NCBI GenBank assembly: GCA_028023455.1 | Contig: JAQFVV010006208.1 | Coordinates: 11,368,984 to 11,432,983, forward strand | DNA from: Epiperipatus broadwayi | Taxonomy: Eukaryota > Onychophora > Udeonychophora > Euonychophora > Peripatidae | Direction of reading: 5' to 3' | Length of the DNA stretch: 64,000 bases | Made by a program: the position numbers and the translations under genes | Notes under the pieces: model-generated | Told to the model about the DNA's origin: nothing | Database searches by the model: none | Seen by the model: only the letters and a program-made list of their open reading frames with translations | Shown here: positions 11,840 to 22,190 of the stretch, one piece after another | Numbering within the stretch: the stretch's first letter is position 1 | How the letters are laid out: the number at the start of each line of letters is the position of its first letter

Positions 11840-14800
11840 TCAGGAAAAGGAAAGAGCAATTAAAGACCAGGTGTCAGCAAAGACTTTACTGGAGGCAAGG
11901 AGCTGGTCACGTTTCTTGATTTTTTTGAGCGTTTGATAGAACAATGGTATGATTTGTGGCGGGGGTAATTCCATGAGACTTTTGCATCTCACTATCCATA
12001 TGGAATAAAGGACAAAGGTAGAAAGCCTTATTATTGAAAAAAACCCATTATGAATGGCATTTTCGAGTGAGAAAATCATATCAGGTCTTATGTTGGAATT
12101 GATTATAATTATATCTTTTAGAGTTTTAAGTCTTGGGCACCGGTGTATAATATGGTCTATGGTTTCATCTTCACGAGCACACAGACCACATATAGGGTCA
12201 ATGCTGGTAAAACCTCTTCGGTGATAAAGAAACCAATTCGTGGGTAGCGCATTAAGATTTATTTTAATGATGAAGTCAAGGAATTTGGGTTCCAGACTCC
12301 ATCTTTTGAAGTGTGTAATGAGTCTTTGGTTGGTTATTTTTAGGCTGGTTTTAATGGATTGTTGATTATAGTTGATTATATTGTATGCTTCCCATAAGGT
12401 GATTTTTTGGTTAAGGTTAAAGGATGTTATCGGGTTATAAAGTTGTAGTTGTTGTATTAGGGATGCTATCCATGAACTGGAAGAGGGTGGAGGACGATCT
12501 GTCGGTGTAACTTTTTTAATAATGTTAGAGTATCCACAGGAGAGGATCAGATTATGTAGAGTGTTGTGGGTTTTCTGTAAAATGATTGCTTGTATTGAGT
12601 GGAATGACAGTCCATTGAACCTGCATGGTCGTTGGATACCTCGCAAGCTAATAGCAACTGTCCTTCCTCTCCAGAGAAGTTTGGTGCATAATCGGTTAAT
12701 TTTATTTTGAAACTGTTTAGACATTTTAACGAATGGAAGATAATATGAGATTTTTGGCATTATGATCATGTTGAGGAGGCCAACCTTTCCATATAATGAA
12801 AGGTATACTCTAGAGAGTGAAGTGGTGATGGCTTCAGTTGAATGGAGGATTGCATCTTGAATCTCTCTTGCCATTGCAGTTGGAGTTTTGTAGATTGGAA
12901 AACCTAGGTATCTTTGGGGTTTTGCAGAAAAGGGAGAGTTAATTTGTTTACCAGACATTATCTTCCAGATGGAAGATTTGTTAAAATTTATTTGTAGGCC
13001 AAGTTTCGCTGTATTTCTGTTTAATATGTTCATGAGATTAGGAAGGTATTTAATGGTGGGAAGCACAACCATGATGTCATCAATATATGCAAATACATTG
13101 AAGCTTTTATTGAGAGAGGGAAGGAAAATTCCAGGGAGGTTTTTTTCTATATCCATCAGAAGAGGGTTGATGTATGCTGTGAAGAAAAGGGCACTGAGCG
13201 GGGATCCTTGAGGGATTGACTTGTATGGCTTGAAACCTGGTGTGATCTTGCCATCAAGAGAGAGAAAAATCTCTCTGTTGTTGAGCAGATTGCTGATCAT
13301 CTGTACAATCCCAGCTGGAATGTCGCATTCCAACAGAATATTCAGAAGGATGTTTATCTGGACTGAATCAAATGCTGCTGCAACATCCAGCTGGACGGCA
13401 ATAGGTTTTGATTTACGATGTCCTCTGATGTAATTGAACAGTGCAGTTACATTGGACATAGCATGCGAGGTTGATGATCCCTTTTTTCCGTATTGGTTTG
13501 ATGAGATATGGCTAAGAATTTGAGTTTGGATTTGATCTTTAATGACTGACTCAATTATCTTGATAAGCAATGGGGTCATGGAAATTGGCCGGATACTGTT
13601 AATGTCGTTTAGTGGTTTTGCTTTTTTAATAAAAGGCACGAGTGCCACTGGGTAAAGATCTGTTATGTTTCTGTTGCCGGAGGCTAGGTGATCAATCATT
13701 TTTTTAATAATTGGCACAGTGAATTGACTGAGGTGTTTGAGAAGGAAATTTGGGATGCCATGAAGGCCAGGATGAACGCCGTCAGGGAGAGATGTTATCT
13801 TCTTTTTGATTTGGATTTCCGTGATGCCATGTTCGCCGGGGTCACCAGCATCTAACCAGCTGTTTATAGGAGGAGCTCCATCTTTTTGCATTAATTGGCA
13901 GAATTGTTTGCTGATGTGCTGCATCATTGGAAAGCCAATAAGATTGGTTCCATTAGTATTAATGGATAAGGGAGTGATTTGTTTTTTATTGTATCCCAGT
14001 GCCCATCTGAGATAGTCTCTCGTCCAGCAGTGTTGTTGTGCTAAGAAACATTTGGCTCTTCTGATGGATATATATTCTGCAAGGGACTTTTGCTTGATTT
14101 TGTAGAGATTTTTAAGGAAGATAATTTTTTCTGTATTTGTGAAGTTTTGCTGTGATGCTTGAAGTTGTATATTAATGTCTGTTAGGTCATTTAGAAGGCC
14201 ATTAGGTCCTTTGATTTTCCTGGTGTGGTGATTTAATATGGACTGAAGTATTCCAATGAAGGAAAACCAGCCCTCCTCAGCAGGCAGGGAAAGGATGTTT
14301 ATTTTCTGGAAAAGGATGTATGCCTCAGACACTATCGCTTCGGTCATATTTGATTGGGTGATCATGCGCATGGTTTTACCAGGTCCATCAATGGGTGTAG
14401 GGATTGAAATAGGTGTAAGTTGTAAGATTAGAGCCATATGATCAGAGAAAGCAACAGGGGCCAAGGCTGCATCAAGGTTGAAATGGAGGTCTGGGGTGTA
14501 GAAAACCAAATCAATCAGGGACTTTTTAGTTTTAGTATAGAAAGAGTAGGCTTCAGGAGGGAAGAAACCCTCTCCACACATTAATCTGCGATTTATTAGA
14601 TGCAAAAATCTCTTGTTGAAGTCATTGTATGTAGTGTTAAAGTCTCCCAGAAGAATAGTAGGAGAGGCTCTGTTAGCGTTGATGGCATTTAGGATATGGA
14701 TTATTTTTAGATATTGAGAGGTGTCTTTGGCTGTATATATATAAGCTATGATGATCGGATAACCCCAATAGTCTATTTCTATGATAATAATATTGGCATC

Positions 14801-15067
14801 TAGGAATAGAATACTAAAACTGTTTGGTGGTGTTGACTTGCTGAGAAGAATACCGACTCCACCTGAAGCAGAATGGCCTATGGAAAATTTAGTAAATCCG
14901 AGAGCTGAGAGAAGAGATAATATTTTATGATCAGTCTTATGGTGATATTTAGTTTCACCCATAAGAAGTATATGAGGGGAGCAGAGCGAGAGCCAGTTTT
15001 TAATAGCTAGAACTCTATCAATTGAGTTGATGCCATGAATATTAATGCCAGCAATTTTGCAGAACAT
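11840..15067 (-). CDS. LINE ORF2: endonuclease and reverse transcriptase
   Basis: 1075 residues. It would nick target DNA and copy LINE RNA at the nick. N-terminal APE-type endonuclease (about 1-220): GET at 37-39, GDFN at 141-144, IDLVFY at 185-190 and SDH at 208-210. Reverse transcriptase (about 430-730): LDVAAAFDSV at 560-569, IPQGSPLSALF at 618-628, the catalytic motif as YIDD at 661-664 (usual YADD, both aspartates kept), and RYLGFPI at 719-725. A C-terminal zinc motif C960-x2-C963-x8-H972-x4-C977 is typical of many LINEs. No frameshift or stop. The start ATG lies 6 bp after the ORF1 stop, which suggests reinitiation or coupled translation of one bicistronic RNA. No RNase H domain was recognised. 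Potentially functional, but activity is untested. Confidence 0.95.
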   Translation of the reverse strand: MFCKIAGINIHGINSIDRVLAIKNWLSLCSPHILLMGETKYHHKTDHKILSLLSALGFTKFSIGHSASGGVGILLSKSTPPNSFSILFLDANIIIIEIDYWGYPIIIAYIYTAKDTSQYLKIIHILNAINANRASPTILLGDFNTTYNDFNKRFLHLINRRLMCGEGFFPPEAYSFYTKTKKSLIDLVFYTPDLHFNLDAALAPVAFSDHMALILQLTPISIPTPIDGPGKTMRMITQSNMTEAIVSEAYILFQKINILSLPAEEGWFSFIGILQSILNHHTRKIKGPNGLLNDLTDINIQLQASQQNFTNTEKIIFLKNLYKIKQKSLAEYISIRRAKCFLAQQHCWTRDYLRWALGYNKKQITPLSINTNGTNLIGFPMMQHISKQFCQLMQKDGAPPINSWLDAGDPGEHGITEIQIKKKITSLPDGVHPGLHGIPNFLLKHLSQFTVPIIKKMIDHLASGNRNITDLYPVALVPFIKKAKPLNDINSIRPISMTPLLIKIIESVIKDQIQTQILSHISSNQYGKKGSSTSHAMSNVTALFNYIRGHRKSKPIAVQLDVAAAFDSVQINILLNILLECDIPAGIVQMISNLLNNREIFLSLDGKITPGFKPYKSIPQGSPLSALFFTAYINPLLMDIEKNLPGIFLPSLNKSFNVFAYIDDIMVVLPTIKYLPNLMNILNRNTAKLGLQINFNKSSIWKIMSGKQINSPFSAKPQRYLGFPIYKTPTAMAREIQDAILHSTEAITTSLSRVYLSLYGKVGLLNMIIMPKISYYLPFVKMSKQFQNKINRLCTKLLWRGRTVAISLRGIQRPCRFNGLSFHSIQAIILQKTHNTLHNLILSCGYSNIIKKVTPTDRPPPSSSSWIASLIQQLQLYNPITSFNLNQKITLWEAYNIINYNQQSIKTSLKITNQRLITHFKRWSLEPKFLDFIIKINLNALPTNWFLYHRRGFTSIDPICGLCAREDETIDHIIHRCPRLKTLKDIIIINSNIRPDMIFSLENAIHNGFFSIIRLSTFVLYSIWIVRCKSLMELPPPQIIPLFYQTLKKIKKRDQLLASSKVFADTWSLIALSFS

Positions 15068-15073
15068 GATAGA

Positions 15074-17719
15074 TTAATCCAAACCGTCCTCAGCAGAGTG
15101 TACCAAGTCAATGTGGGGCATCTCCATGTTAATGAGTTCTGATGTTGTTTGGAAATCAGAGTCTTGTGATTGAACTTGTGGATGGATTGGTGATATATTT
15201 GTTGGTTGAGGAAACGCATCCATGAAGTCTTCGGTGTCTGATGAAGTAGTGTAATCTGTCTGAGATTCGTCAGATGGATCAATGGTATCGATGGTTATAG
15301 GATCCATGGTTTTCCTCTTTTTTTCTATGGATTTGTGAAGCTTTGTGCTGGATATATCTGAGATTTGTTTGCTAGCAGGTGGTGGTGAATAATGTATTGG
15401 ATGGGAGCTGTCATCATCAGAGCTTGATTTATCTGAGCGAATTGATTTTCTTTTAATTTTCTTATTTGTATTTTGGGTATTTGTTGTGTTGGTTTCTGGG
15501 GTTTTTTTAAGTTTAGTAGTGTTGTTTTCTTTTTCCTGTACTTTTAATGAAAGTGTTTTATTATTGTTATAAGAATTTGGTTTAAATTTTAGATCTGAGT
15601 CATTTTCGGTTTGCTGTAACTGTTGTGAAACATTAATTATGCTGACTTTTGGGTTGAGTGTTTGATAAGTCTTTTCATCTGGATGGTTGATTACTGCAGG
15701 CATTGAAGAATTGAGGACAGTTTGTGGATCACTTTGTTTAGGTTTATTAGACTTAGCTGGCACGAATGATGAAGCATCATTGGTTTTAAGCTGGGTGGGA
15801 GTTGTTATAGCTGAATTGTTTTGAAATTTTTTAAGTGTATTTTCTTCATCGCCTGGGTTTTCCTTGCTCTCGTTAGATGGTTTGGTCATATTGTCTTCTT
15901 TTGTAGAAAGAGTTTGGCCTAGCATTGTTTCTCGGGGATTAGTACAATATGTATCTAATGAATGATCTTGAGTATTATTGGTTTGAGAGATTGGTTTAGT
16001 AGCAGTATATGTTATTGCTTGGTTCTCTGATTCACTACTATTAGTGTAGAGGTTGGTGTTTGTTCTTTCTTGAAGATTTTCATTTTGAAAGATAGGTTTG
16101 GATGTGAGAGGGTTTGTTGGAGGATTTATTTGAGTCAGATTGTCTGGGTTTGTGAGGTTGCTGTTTGAATTAGTCCCATGTGGTGATTGACTATCGGAGG
16201 ATGTGATAGCCGTATTAATAGGTCTACCAGGGCATCTGTGAACTTTATTCTTTTTAATACCACAGTGTATGCATATTCTTGCTGCACAATCTTTAATAAG
16301 GTGTGTTCTTTGAAGGCAGAAGAAACATTGTGGCTGTACTCCCCTGAAGGTCAAAACCATAGGAGAGCCTCTTGCAGTAATAATGGTGGGTATGTCAGTG
16401 GGTATAATGTTTTTCTTTAAGGTAAGTGTGAAGACAACTGTATTGGACAGAATTTGATCTTCGAAGTGAGGGTTTAGTAAGTGTTTAAATTTACTAATTG
16501 AACCATAATTAATAAGGATGTCTTGTAGTTCTTGTTCTTTCAAATGGGCAAGGCAGTTTTGAATTCTGCCAGATAGTGTAACTGGACGGTTCATATCTAT
16601 GGAGCAAAGTATATAATTTCCCAAAGATCGGTAGTTATTTTTAAAGTTCATACGGTCCGCCCACGTTTTAAACTCAACGATAACATAGCGGTCATTGGGA
16701 TGATTAAGGATCATGTGAATGCCTCTGCCTAATTGATTTTGATTGATTAGACTGTATAATTGTTCTAGAGGGAACTTATATAACGCACATTGTTGATTTG
16801 TTATGGCTAAGATTAACGACTTATCGCTGTAGTAGTTTGTAAACGATTTATACAGAGTGTTGGGAATCGTTTTGTTAAACTCGGTATTAATTTTTAGGAA
16901 CATGTCATCATTAAGATCGTTTATATTAAATGAGACATTTTCTAGAGTGTTTGATTCTTGTTCTGTGTCTAATTCTGAGATATTCAAATATAGTTCATTG
17001 AAATTATCGGCCTTAATATTTTCGGAGATTCTCTCAGAATTTTTAGACCTTACGATATTTGCGTACGTAGTGGAATTTTTCAATATTGGAAATGAGGAAA
17101 TTGGTTTAGATTGCAAGTTGGCTGATGTAGCAATGGATTGTTCTGTGCTATAATCTTTGTTTGTTTTGGAATGAGGTTTATTAGTTTTAAAATTTATTTC
17201 TTCTTTTTGATTTTTAAATTTACTGTTGACAAACTGTAATGTGACAGCGCTGGTTTTGTCGACCTCTGGTGGAAAAGTTTTAACTTTAAAAAATTCGCCG
17301 ATATCATCTTGTTGGAAATTTTGTCTATTATTTTCAGACATGGTTTTCGGGGTATTATAGGGCAAAGAAAATTGCTCATTAGAGTCTTCTGCGGGAGCGT
17401 AAAATCTTCGGAGAGGAGATGATTGGTTTTTGCTTGTATTGTTAAAGATTTCAATAGTTTCGCTTGATGAGATATTTATGCTATTGTTTATATTAGGGGT
17501 AAGTAGAATATTTTCTAAACTTTTGTTGATATTTGCGATGGTGTTTTCATTTGATTTATTGGTTTGTGGGTTTTTATTTGTAGTAGAAGTTAGTTTAGTT
17601 GCATTTAGATTAGATCTAAGGCTATAATATTTACGACCGATTGCTGCTTTGTTAGGTTGAGTGCTGAGATCGGGGTTAACATTAATTTGAGAATTATCGA
17701 TTATATTATCACTTTCCAT
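15074..17719 (-). CDS. LINE ORF1: nucleic-acid-binding protein with zinc knuckles
   Basis: 881 residues, long for an ORF1. Residues 1-270 are Asn/Ser/Thr-rich and look disordered. Residues about 295-440 may be an RRM-like or related fold (RYVIVEFKTWADRMNFK at 344-360). Two cysteine/histidine motifs follow: C465-x2-C468-x4-H473-x4-C478 (CFFCLQRTHLIKDC) and C483-x2-C486-x7-H494-x1-C496. Residues 500-881 are low-complexity, Asn/Thr/Ser-rich, with a basic patch (KKIKRKSIRSDKSS, about 755-768). By analogy with other LINEs it should coat the element RNA. The ATG at 17719 follows the GC-richer leader and is the first in frame. No breaks. Confidence 0.9.
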   Translation of the reverse strand: MESDNIIDNSQINVNPDLSTQPNKAAIGRKYYSLRSNLNATKLTSTTNKNPQTNKSNENTIANINKSLENILLTPNINNSINISSSETIEIFNNTSKNQSSPLRRFYAPAEDSNEQFSLPYNTPKTMSENNRQNFQQDDIGEFFKVKTFPPEVDKTSAVTLQFVNSKFKNQKEEINFKTNKPHSKTNKDYSTEQSIATSANLQSKPISSFPILKNSTTYANIVRSKNSERISENIKADNFNELYLNISELDTEQESNTLENVSFNINDLNDDMFLKINTEFNKTIPNTLYKSFTNYYSDKSLILAITNQQCALYKFPLEQLYSLINQNQLGRGIHMILNHPNDRYVIVEFKTWADRMNFKNNYRSLGNYILCSIDMNRPVTLSGRIQNCLAHLKEQELQDILINYGSISKFKHLLNPHFEDQILSNTVVFTLTLKKNIIPTDIPTIITARGSPMVLTFRGVQPQCFFCLQRTHLIKDCAARICIHCGIKKNKVHRCPGRPINTAITSSDSQSPHGTNSNSNLTNPDNLTQINPPTNPLTSKPIFQNENLQERTNTNLYTNSSESENQAITYTATKPISQTNNTQDHSLDTYCTNPRETMLGQTLSTKEDNMTKPSNESKENPGDEENTLKKFQNNSAITTPTQLKTNDASSFVPAKSNKPKQSDPQTVLNSSMPAVINHPDEKTYQTLNPKVSIINVSQQLQQTENDSDLKFKPNSYNNNKTLSLKVQEKENNTTKLKKTPETNTTNTQNTNKKIKRKSIRSDKSSSDDDSSHPIHYSPPPASKQISDISSTKLHKSIEKKRKTMDPITIDTIDPSDESQTDYTTSSDTEDFMDAFPQPTNISPIHPQVQSQDSDFQTTSELINMEMPHIDLVHSAEDGLD

Positions 17720-17877
17720 AATAAATAATGTTTAAAACCGACTTACCTTGAATAAAAGACGTAAAGGTAAGGGGACAATCGTCCCTGTCTTCTTGAAACT
17801 GAATCGCAAAGGGACGCTTTTAATAAGACCAGTTGCAAAGATGGCTGCCAAAAGCGGAAGTCGGCATGTTTCTTTTT

Positions 17878-18082
17878 ACCATATAATATTAAATTGTCCA
17901 TTCACTTTACTACTGTTACACAATGCTTTATTTACCACCCTTTTTTTTACAGTTTACAGTCTAGGAGATATAAAGTTATGACGAAGATTTGCGGGACAAT
18001 TGAAACTGTAAAAAAGGGTGGTAAATAAAGCATTGTGTAACAGTAGAAAAGTGAATGGACAATTTAGTATTATATGGTATAC
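17878..18082. repeat. Near-perfect hairpin abutting the LINE 5' end
   Basis: Left arm 17878-17952 (ACCATATAATATTAAATTG onward) and right arm 18006-18081 are reverse complements with only a few differences, around a loop of about 53 bp. The loop contains GGGACAATTG, echoing GGGACAAT in the LINE leader at about 17771-17779. It may be the site the LINE landed next to, or part of the element's 5' end. Confidence 0.8.
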
Positions 18083-18828
18083 ATTTGGCAATGCAATAAG
18101 AAACAGTAGTTATTATATTTCATGTTTCTTTTTGTCAGCAGTTTTTTTTTATAAATTATCATAATGATAAAAATGTGGAACCTTCCTGTCACAGAATGTG
18201 ATATAGTGAACTATTCCCAAAGGTACAAGATCCTGCCCTATCGAAAATTGTGCATTAATAGTTGTGATATAATTACATTCCACCGACATGAATAAAGTGT
18301 AAATATTATATATATATATTTCATTTTTCTGTCAATAAGTTAATCCAAAAAAAAAACTGTAAATATTGTAATTAATTTTTCTACAGTGATTTCTTTTTTT
18401 AAAATAATAGTAATAAAAAGTAAAATTGTACTTTTTAAATATAACGGAAGTTTCCTAGCAGGCATTTTTTTTTGTAAACTTTTTTTGGGGCCCCCCAAAA
18501 CTGTAGATATATCAAAAATACAGGCTGCCATCTTGGTTTACTTGAAAATTCACAAGTATTTGAATTTCTCCAATTATGTAAATCTAATTTAATTAAACCC
18601 TAATTTGTTTAAGCAATTCCCAGCTTATATGAATTTCACAAATTATTTTAAAAATAAGATATATAAATCAAAGCAGTTCTCAGTTCTTGTTTGTTTCGTG
18701 CCATGTGAACATCTTTGTGATATATTGTAATTTTATTTTTAGTTATTTAAAACTATTTTTTATATTTTGCAACATAGCTAATGGTAAGTATATACCGCTG
18801 GAAAAAATCATATTTACATAATAAAATT
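18083..18828. other. AT-rich sequence
   Basis: No gene, RNA or repeat pair recognised. A short C/G tract lies at about 18487-18498. Confidence 0.5.
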
Positions 18829-18961
18829 CAGTTTGATCAAAAAGTAATAAAATGAATCGCTTAAGCAAGTAGAAGATTGTCTGTAATCATATACCTGATT
18901 GTTCCGGTAGTCATGTGACATTTAAGCACTTATAGACAATCCCATTAAATTGATCAAACTG
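18829..18961. repeat. Small MITE-like element with CAGTTTGATCAA termini
   Basis: Starts CAGTTTGATCAA and ends TTGATCAAACTG, exact 12-bp inverted termini around about 109 bp. Similar single ends occur at about 1560 (CAGTTTGATCGTG) and 5120 (CAGTTTGGTCAAAG). No TSD confirmed. Confidence 0.55.
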
Positions 18962-19194
18962 ACATCTCCCCTCTCTTTTTAAATAATACTTTTATTTAGG
19001 TTAATCAAGGTTACATTGCCTCAAAGCATAGATAGATCACCATGCATTACACCTCCCTTTCTTTTACTCAACTAAGAATCAATTTAGAAATTTTTAGTTC
19101 TTGAAAGTGTCACACTAATTACACTGAAATACCGGGGGGGGGGGGGAAACATTGTTATACGAAAAATGCTTATTATTAAGATATCTTTATAGTT

Positions 19195-19304
19195 TTTTTT
19201 TACATATGTCATAGCATCGGCCGGAACGCGAAACTACAACCGTCTGCAACCAACTACTTGCTTGCAAGGCCGCTGCGATGACCTCTCGGCTAACAACGCT
19301 TGAC
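19195..19304 (-). mobile_element. tRNA-derived SINE with 16-bp TSD
   Basis: Flanked by AGATATCTTTATAGTT (19179-19194 and 19305-19320), identical copies. On the minus strand it starts TGTCAAGCG, has the A-box segment GCCGAGAGGTC, a longer central arm, the B-box region ending CCGGCCGATGC, then TATGACATATGT and an A-rich tail. It belongs to the same longer-armed subtype as 31757-31850. A retroposed tRNA-like RNA. Confidence 0.85.
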
Positions 19305-19454
19305 AGATATCTTTATAGTTGTCATGAAATTTTATAAATTTTTTACATCTATTTATTATAGTTTTAATGATTTATATAATTTTTTTTACCGATATGTTTA
19401 ATATTTTATAATATTTATGTTTATTTATATTTAAAAAATGGTTATAAAACATTT

Positions 19455-19546
19455 TTTTTATGTGTCAAAGCGGCGGCCAGGAAGCGAACCCCGGGACAAC
19501 TGCTTGTAAAGCAGCTGTGCTAACCACTCGGCCACCAAAGCTTGAC
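19455..19546 (-). mobile_element. tRNA-derived SINE with 10-bp TSD
   Basis: Flanked by TAAAACATTT (19445-19454 and 19547-19556). Minus strand: GTCAAGCTTTGGTGGCC, AGTGGTTAGCACAGC, loop TTTACAA (the anticodon position reads TAC, not the glycine TCC), B box near GGTTCGCTTCC, tail TTTGACACATA then A-rich. Confidence 0.85.
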
Positions 19547-19556
19547 TAAAACATTT

Positions 19557-19939
19557 ATGCACAGTACAAAGACAATATTATTACACCAATCTGTAGCACT
19601 TGACCATTATTATTGATAGTTTGCCACATTGTTTATCCTTTCTTCACAATACTTTAGTATCTTAATTTTTAACTATATGAATTTTAATGAACTTTTACCT
19701 CATTAAGATCTATAGGACTAACACATAACTAATATAACTGATGCAAACAATTTTACAATTAGTTAATAATTACAAAATCTACTAATAATTAAATTGATAG
19801 CACATCCAACATGGGGGCGGAAGGCGACAGGGTCGATTCTAATGCTCAAACTTCTTATGAATTCCCGAGCAGTAGAGCCATTCACCTTTCTTTGCCCTGC
19901 ATACTTTGTCATAGTTTGTAGACAGTCCAAATAGGGATC
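19557..19939. other. AT-rich spacer with a GC-richer repeat scrap
   Basis: The segment 19800-19900 (ATGGGGGCGGAAGGCGACAG, then TTATGAATTCCCGAGCAGTA) shares GGGAATTCATAAGAAG, in inverse orientation, with the second SINE family at 27081-27096. It may be a fragment of that family or of the RTE 3' region beside it. No gene. Confidence 0.4.
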
Positions 19940-20252
19940 AGAAAGTTGCAAGATGAAGGTCTCTCCAAGTTCAATCCATCTTCTCTGATCTCTAGTCTCT
20001 CTCTTCATATCACCCCTCCACACTTTCTTATTTCATTTATCCACCTCACATATGGTCACTTTCTGGGTCTTTTACAATCTCTTGGAATCCAATGTAATAT
20101 TTCAATTGTCCATCTATTATTATCTCTTCTAGAAATATGTCCAGCCCAACACCTTAAACGATGTCAGTAACACCTGTTTGTTCTCTTACCCATATATTGC
20201 ATTTTCGATCTCTTCTTGTTACTCCTACCATGCATCTCTCCATACTTCTTTG
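19940..20252 (-). pseudogene. RTE-like LINE 3' fragment
   Basis: Same region as 7588-7934, read on the minus strand, with a small internal deletion near 20150-20160 (the KRLKW segment) and frameshifts. Residual peptides include WRGDMKRETRDQRRWIELGE. Dead 5'-truncated copy. Confidence 0.8.
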
Positions 20253-20663
20253 AGTATAAATATATTTTGAGTACAAATATATTGCACTGTAAATAGTAAA
20301 AGCTAGGTACTTAACCCAAGCATTATTAACAAATCATTATCTAAAACAAAAAGCAGATTTTTTACTTATACTTAATAAATTTTTATAAAAGTCAATTCAA
20401 TCTATGAGATCTAAGTTAATTTCTCGTTTTTTTTCTAGTTACTTCTTAACTATAATTCTAACAATCCCAAAAGCATTTCATGTTTTTCAACATTTAATCA
20501 AGTAAAAGCCATGTACCCAAGATCTGTTTTAAACTGTCATTAATTTCATTCCAATATCAGCTTTTCAAGCTAATTGAGCTAATTGGAATGAAATATAATT
20601 GCAAGCACGGCACTAGATAAAATATTTGCTTATTTAAACTGTCATTAAGTAAAAGTAAATTTT
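20253..20663. other. AT-rich spacer
   Basis: A short imperfect inverted segment at about 20545-20595 (ATTTCATTCCAAT against ATTGGAATGAAAT) is the only structure noticed. No gene. Confidence 0.45.
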
Positions 20664-20673
20664 AACTATACTT

Positions 20674-20758
20674 GTCAAGTGTTGGTAGCCTAGCGGTTAG
20701 CATAGCTGCCTTCCAAGCAGCTGGCAGGGTTCGCTTTCCGTATTTGACATATAAAAAA
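20674..20758 (+). mobile_element. tRNA-Gly(UCC) SINE with 10-bp TSD
   Basis: Flanked by AACTATACTT (20664-20673 and 20759-20768). Starts GTCAAGTGTTGGTAGCC, carries AGCGGTTAGCATAGCTGCC, anticodon loop CTTCCAA, a damaged B box (GGGTTCGCTTTCC) and ends TTTGACATATAAAAAA. The TSD shows that the whole mobile unit is only about 85 bp. Confidence 0.9.
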
Positions 20759-20768
20759 AACTATACTT

Positions 20769-21750
20769 TTGATGATGTCTCAAGTTTGTAAATAATAACT
20801 CTCAATATTTGTTTACTACAAAAAAAAAATTCTGATAAGGGAATAACAAAAAATAATAAAATCTTATCAATGATGGTCAAGAGTTGTCAGTCATTTGTAG
20901 TACCATATTGACTAAACCCCCCACCCCATTGAATGTAATCTACACTTTAATGTATATACATGATCATATTCTATTAAAATATGTAAAATTAATCCTTGAA
21001 ATTTCATTTAAGAATCCTTTGTAAAAAATATAATGACAAAATTATAAGATCAATCTACATTCTTCAGCTCAATAGATGTAAAGATAATAAATAAAATATA
21101 ATAGAGAACACATCTTCATGTAATTAGGCATTGAAGCAAATAAATAGTAACATATTTCCTAAAAATACTTTATGGTAAACTTGAGGACGATTTTCATGTG
21201 AGAGATGCTATTTACATTATTTCTGAAAAACTATTTAAGAGGTGCAGTATTAATTACTTTCATTGGAAAAATATGGTTGAGAATAGAATGTAATAAGAAG
21301 CTAAATTTAGACAAAAATTCTCACAGAAAAAAATTTGCTATAAAGAAATTAAATAACAGCATGTCAAGATATCAATACACACACACACACATTCTGTCTT
21401 TGCACAAAAATAGTCATTTGAGATTTGCAATAGTCATCATATCCACTAGTTTGATTAATAATTAATAATTCATTATAATGATATTTTTAAAAAAATTGAC
21501 ATTTATTATTTTTAAATGTCCACCATTTTTATATGCTTTTACTTAACATACTCTGTTTATTTGTCTGAAAGTCTGAAAAATCCTGTAACTTAATTTTCAT
21601 CTACTTCCCAATATTTGATCTAATCAAAATTTTGCATACATATATATTACTAATGAAAAAATATTGTTAAGTATTACTAAACACTTTTAACAAAAAAATA
21701 AGTAAAAAATATAAAATTTTAATTTTTAAAATAGAAGCAACTTTTTCCAT
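20769..21750. other. AT-rich sequence
   Basis: No gene or repeat boundary recognised. A short (CA)n run lies near 21375-21390. The 86-codon frame at 21205-21465 shows no domain or splice context. Confidence 0.45.
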
Positions 21751-21844
21751 GTGATAGTACCACCTAGGGTAAGCCTTCATAATCAGTAGGTGCTAGAAAG
21801 TTTGTGCATCAAAATTTCCTGTCTAGTGCCTACCCATCCAACAT

Positions 21845-21887
21845 CTCTAGATTAATTTCTAGCTTGTGGCTTTCATCAGTGAGAAGC
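21845..21887 (-). ncRNA. Hammerhead ribozyme motif, family C
   Basis: Minus strand: CTCA, CTGATGA, stem II AGC/GCT around CACAA with an A.A at 10.1/11.1, GAAA, a six-base stem III segment TTAATC, then TAGAGA. Core bases are complete; the stems are weakened. Confidence 0.6.
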
Positions 21888-22144
21888 CATAGATCTGAAA
21901 GCAATTTATCTAGATCTTTGGGTCTAACACATATCTCCAGACCTTTTACCTATTTACATAACTGTAAAACCATGAACCCAAACTGAATTCACAATACTTT
22001 CAATTCAACCTAATTCGCATAGCTTCAATTGAAAGCATTATTGTGTTTTCAGTTTGAGATTATAGTTAAATAAAAGGGTAAAATGTGGCCACTACAGAGA
22101 TGCATTAGATTCAAAGATCTTAGTGCACTGCTCTCAGATTCAAG

Positions 22145-22190
22145 ACATCTCATTGATAAAACCATAAGCTAGAAATTAGCCTGGAAATAT
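22145..22190 (+). ncRNA. Decayed hammerhead motif, family C
   Basis: Aligned with the other family C copies, but the core reads TTGATAA instead of CTGATGA. GAAA and AGCCTGG remain. Presumed inactive. Confidence 0.45.

Larger units (their letters stand above)
11490..17878 (-). mobile_element. Full-length or near full-length APE-type LINE with two intact ORFs
   Basis: A minus-strand element comprising a short leader (about 17720-17878), ORF1, a 6-bp gap, ORF2 and a 3' region of about 350 bp. The leader carries several GGGACG/GGGACAAT motifs and no long AT runs, unlike the surroundings. I could not find matching TSDs, and the 3' end (perhaps the TA-rich tract near 11480-11500) and 5' end (next to the hairpin at 17.88 kb) are estimates. 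Both frames are uninterrupted over 881 and 1075 codons, which in this decayed neighbourhood argues for recent insertion. The clade is not resolved; the layout (zinc-knuckle ORF1, APE-RT-CCHC ORF2) fits the I/Jockey/Tx1-L1 assemblage. Confidence 0.8.

Noticed and set aside
12522-17627. Plus-strand frames of 60-98 codons across the LINE
   Set aside because: They are antisense shadows of the two intact LINE ORFs.
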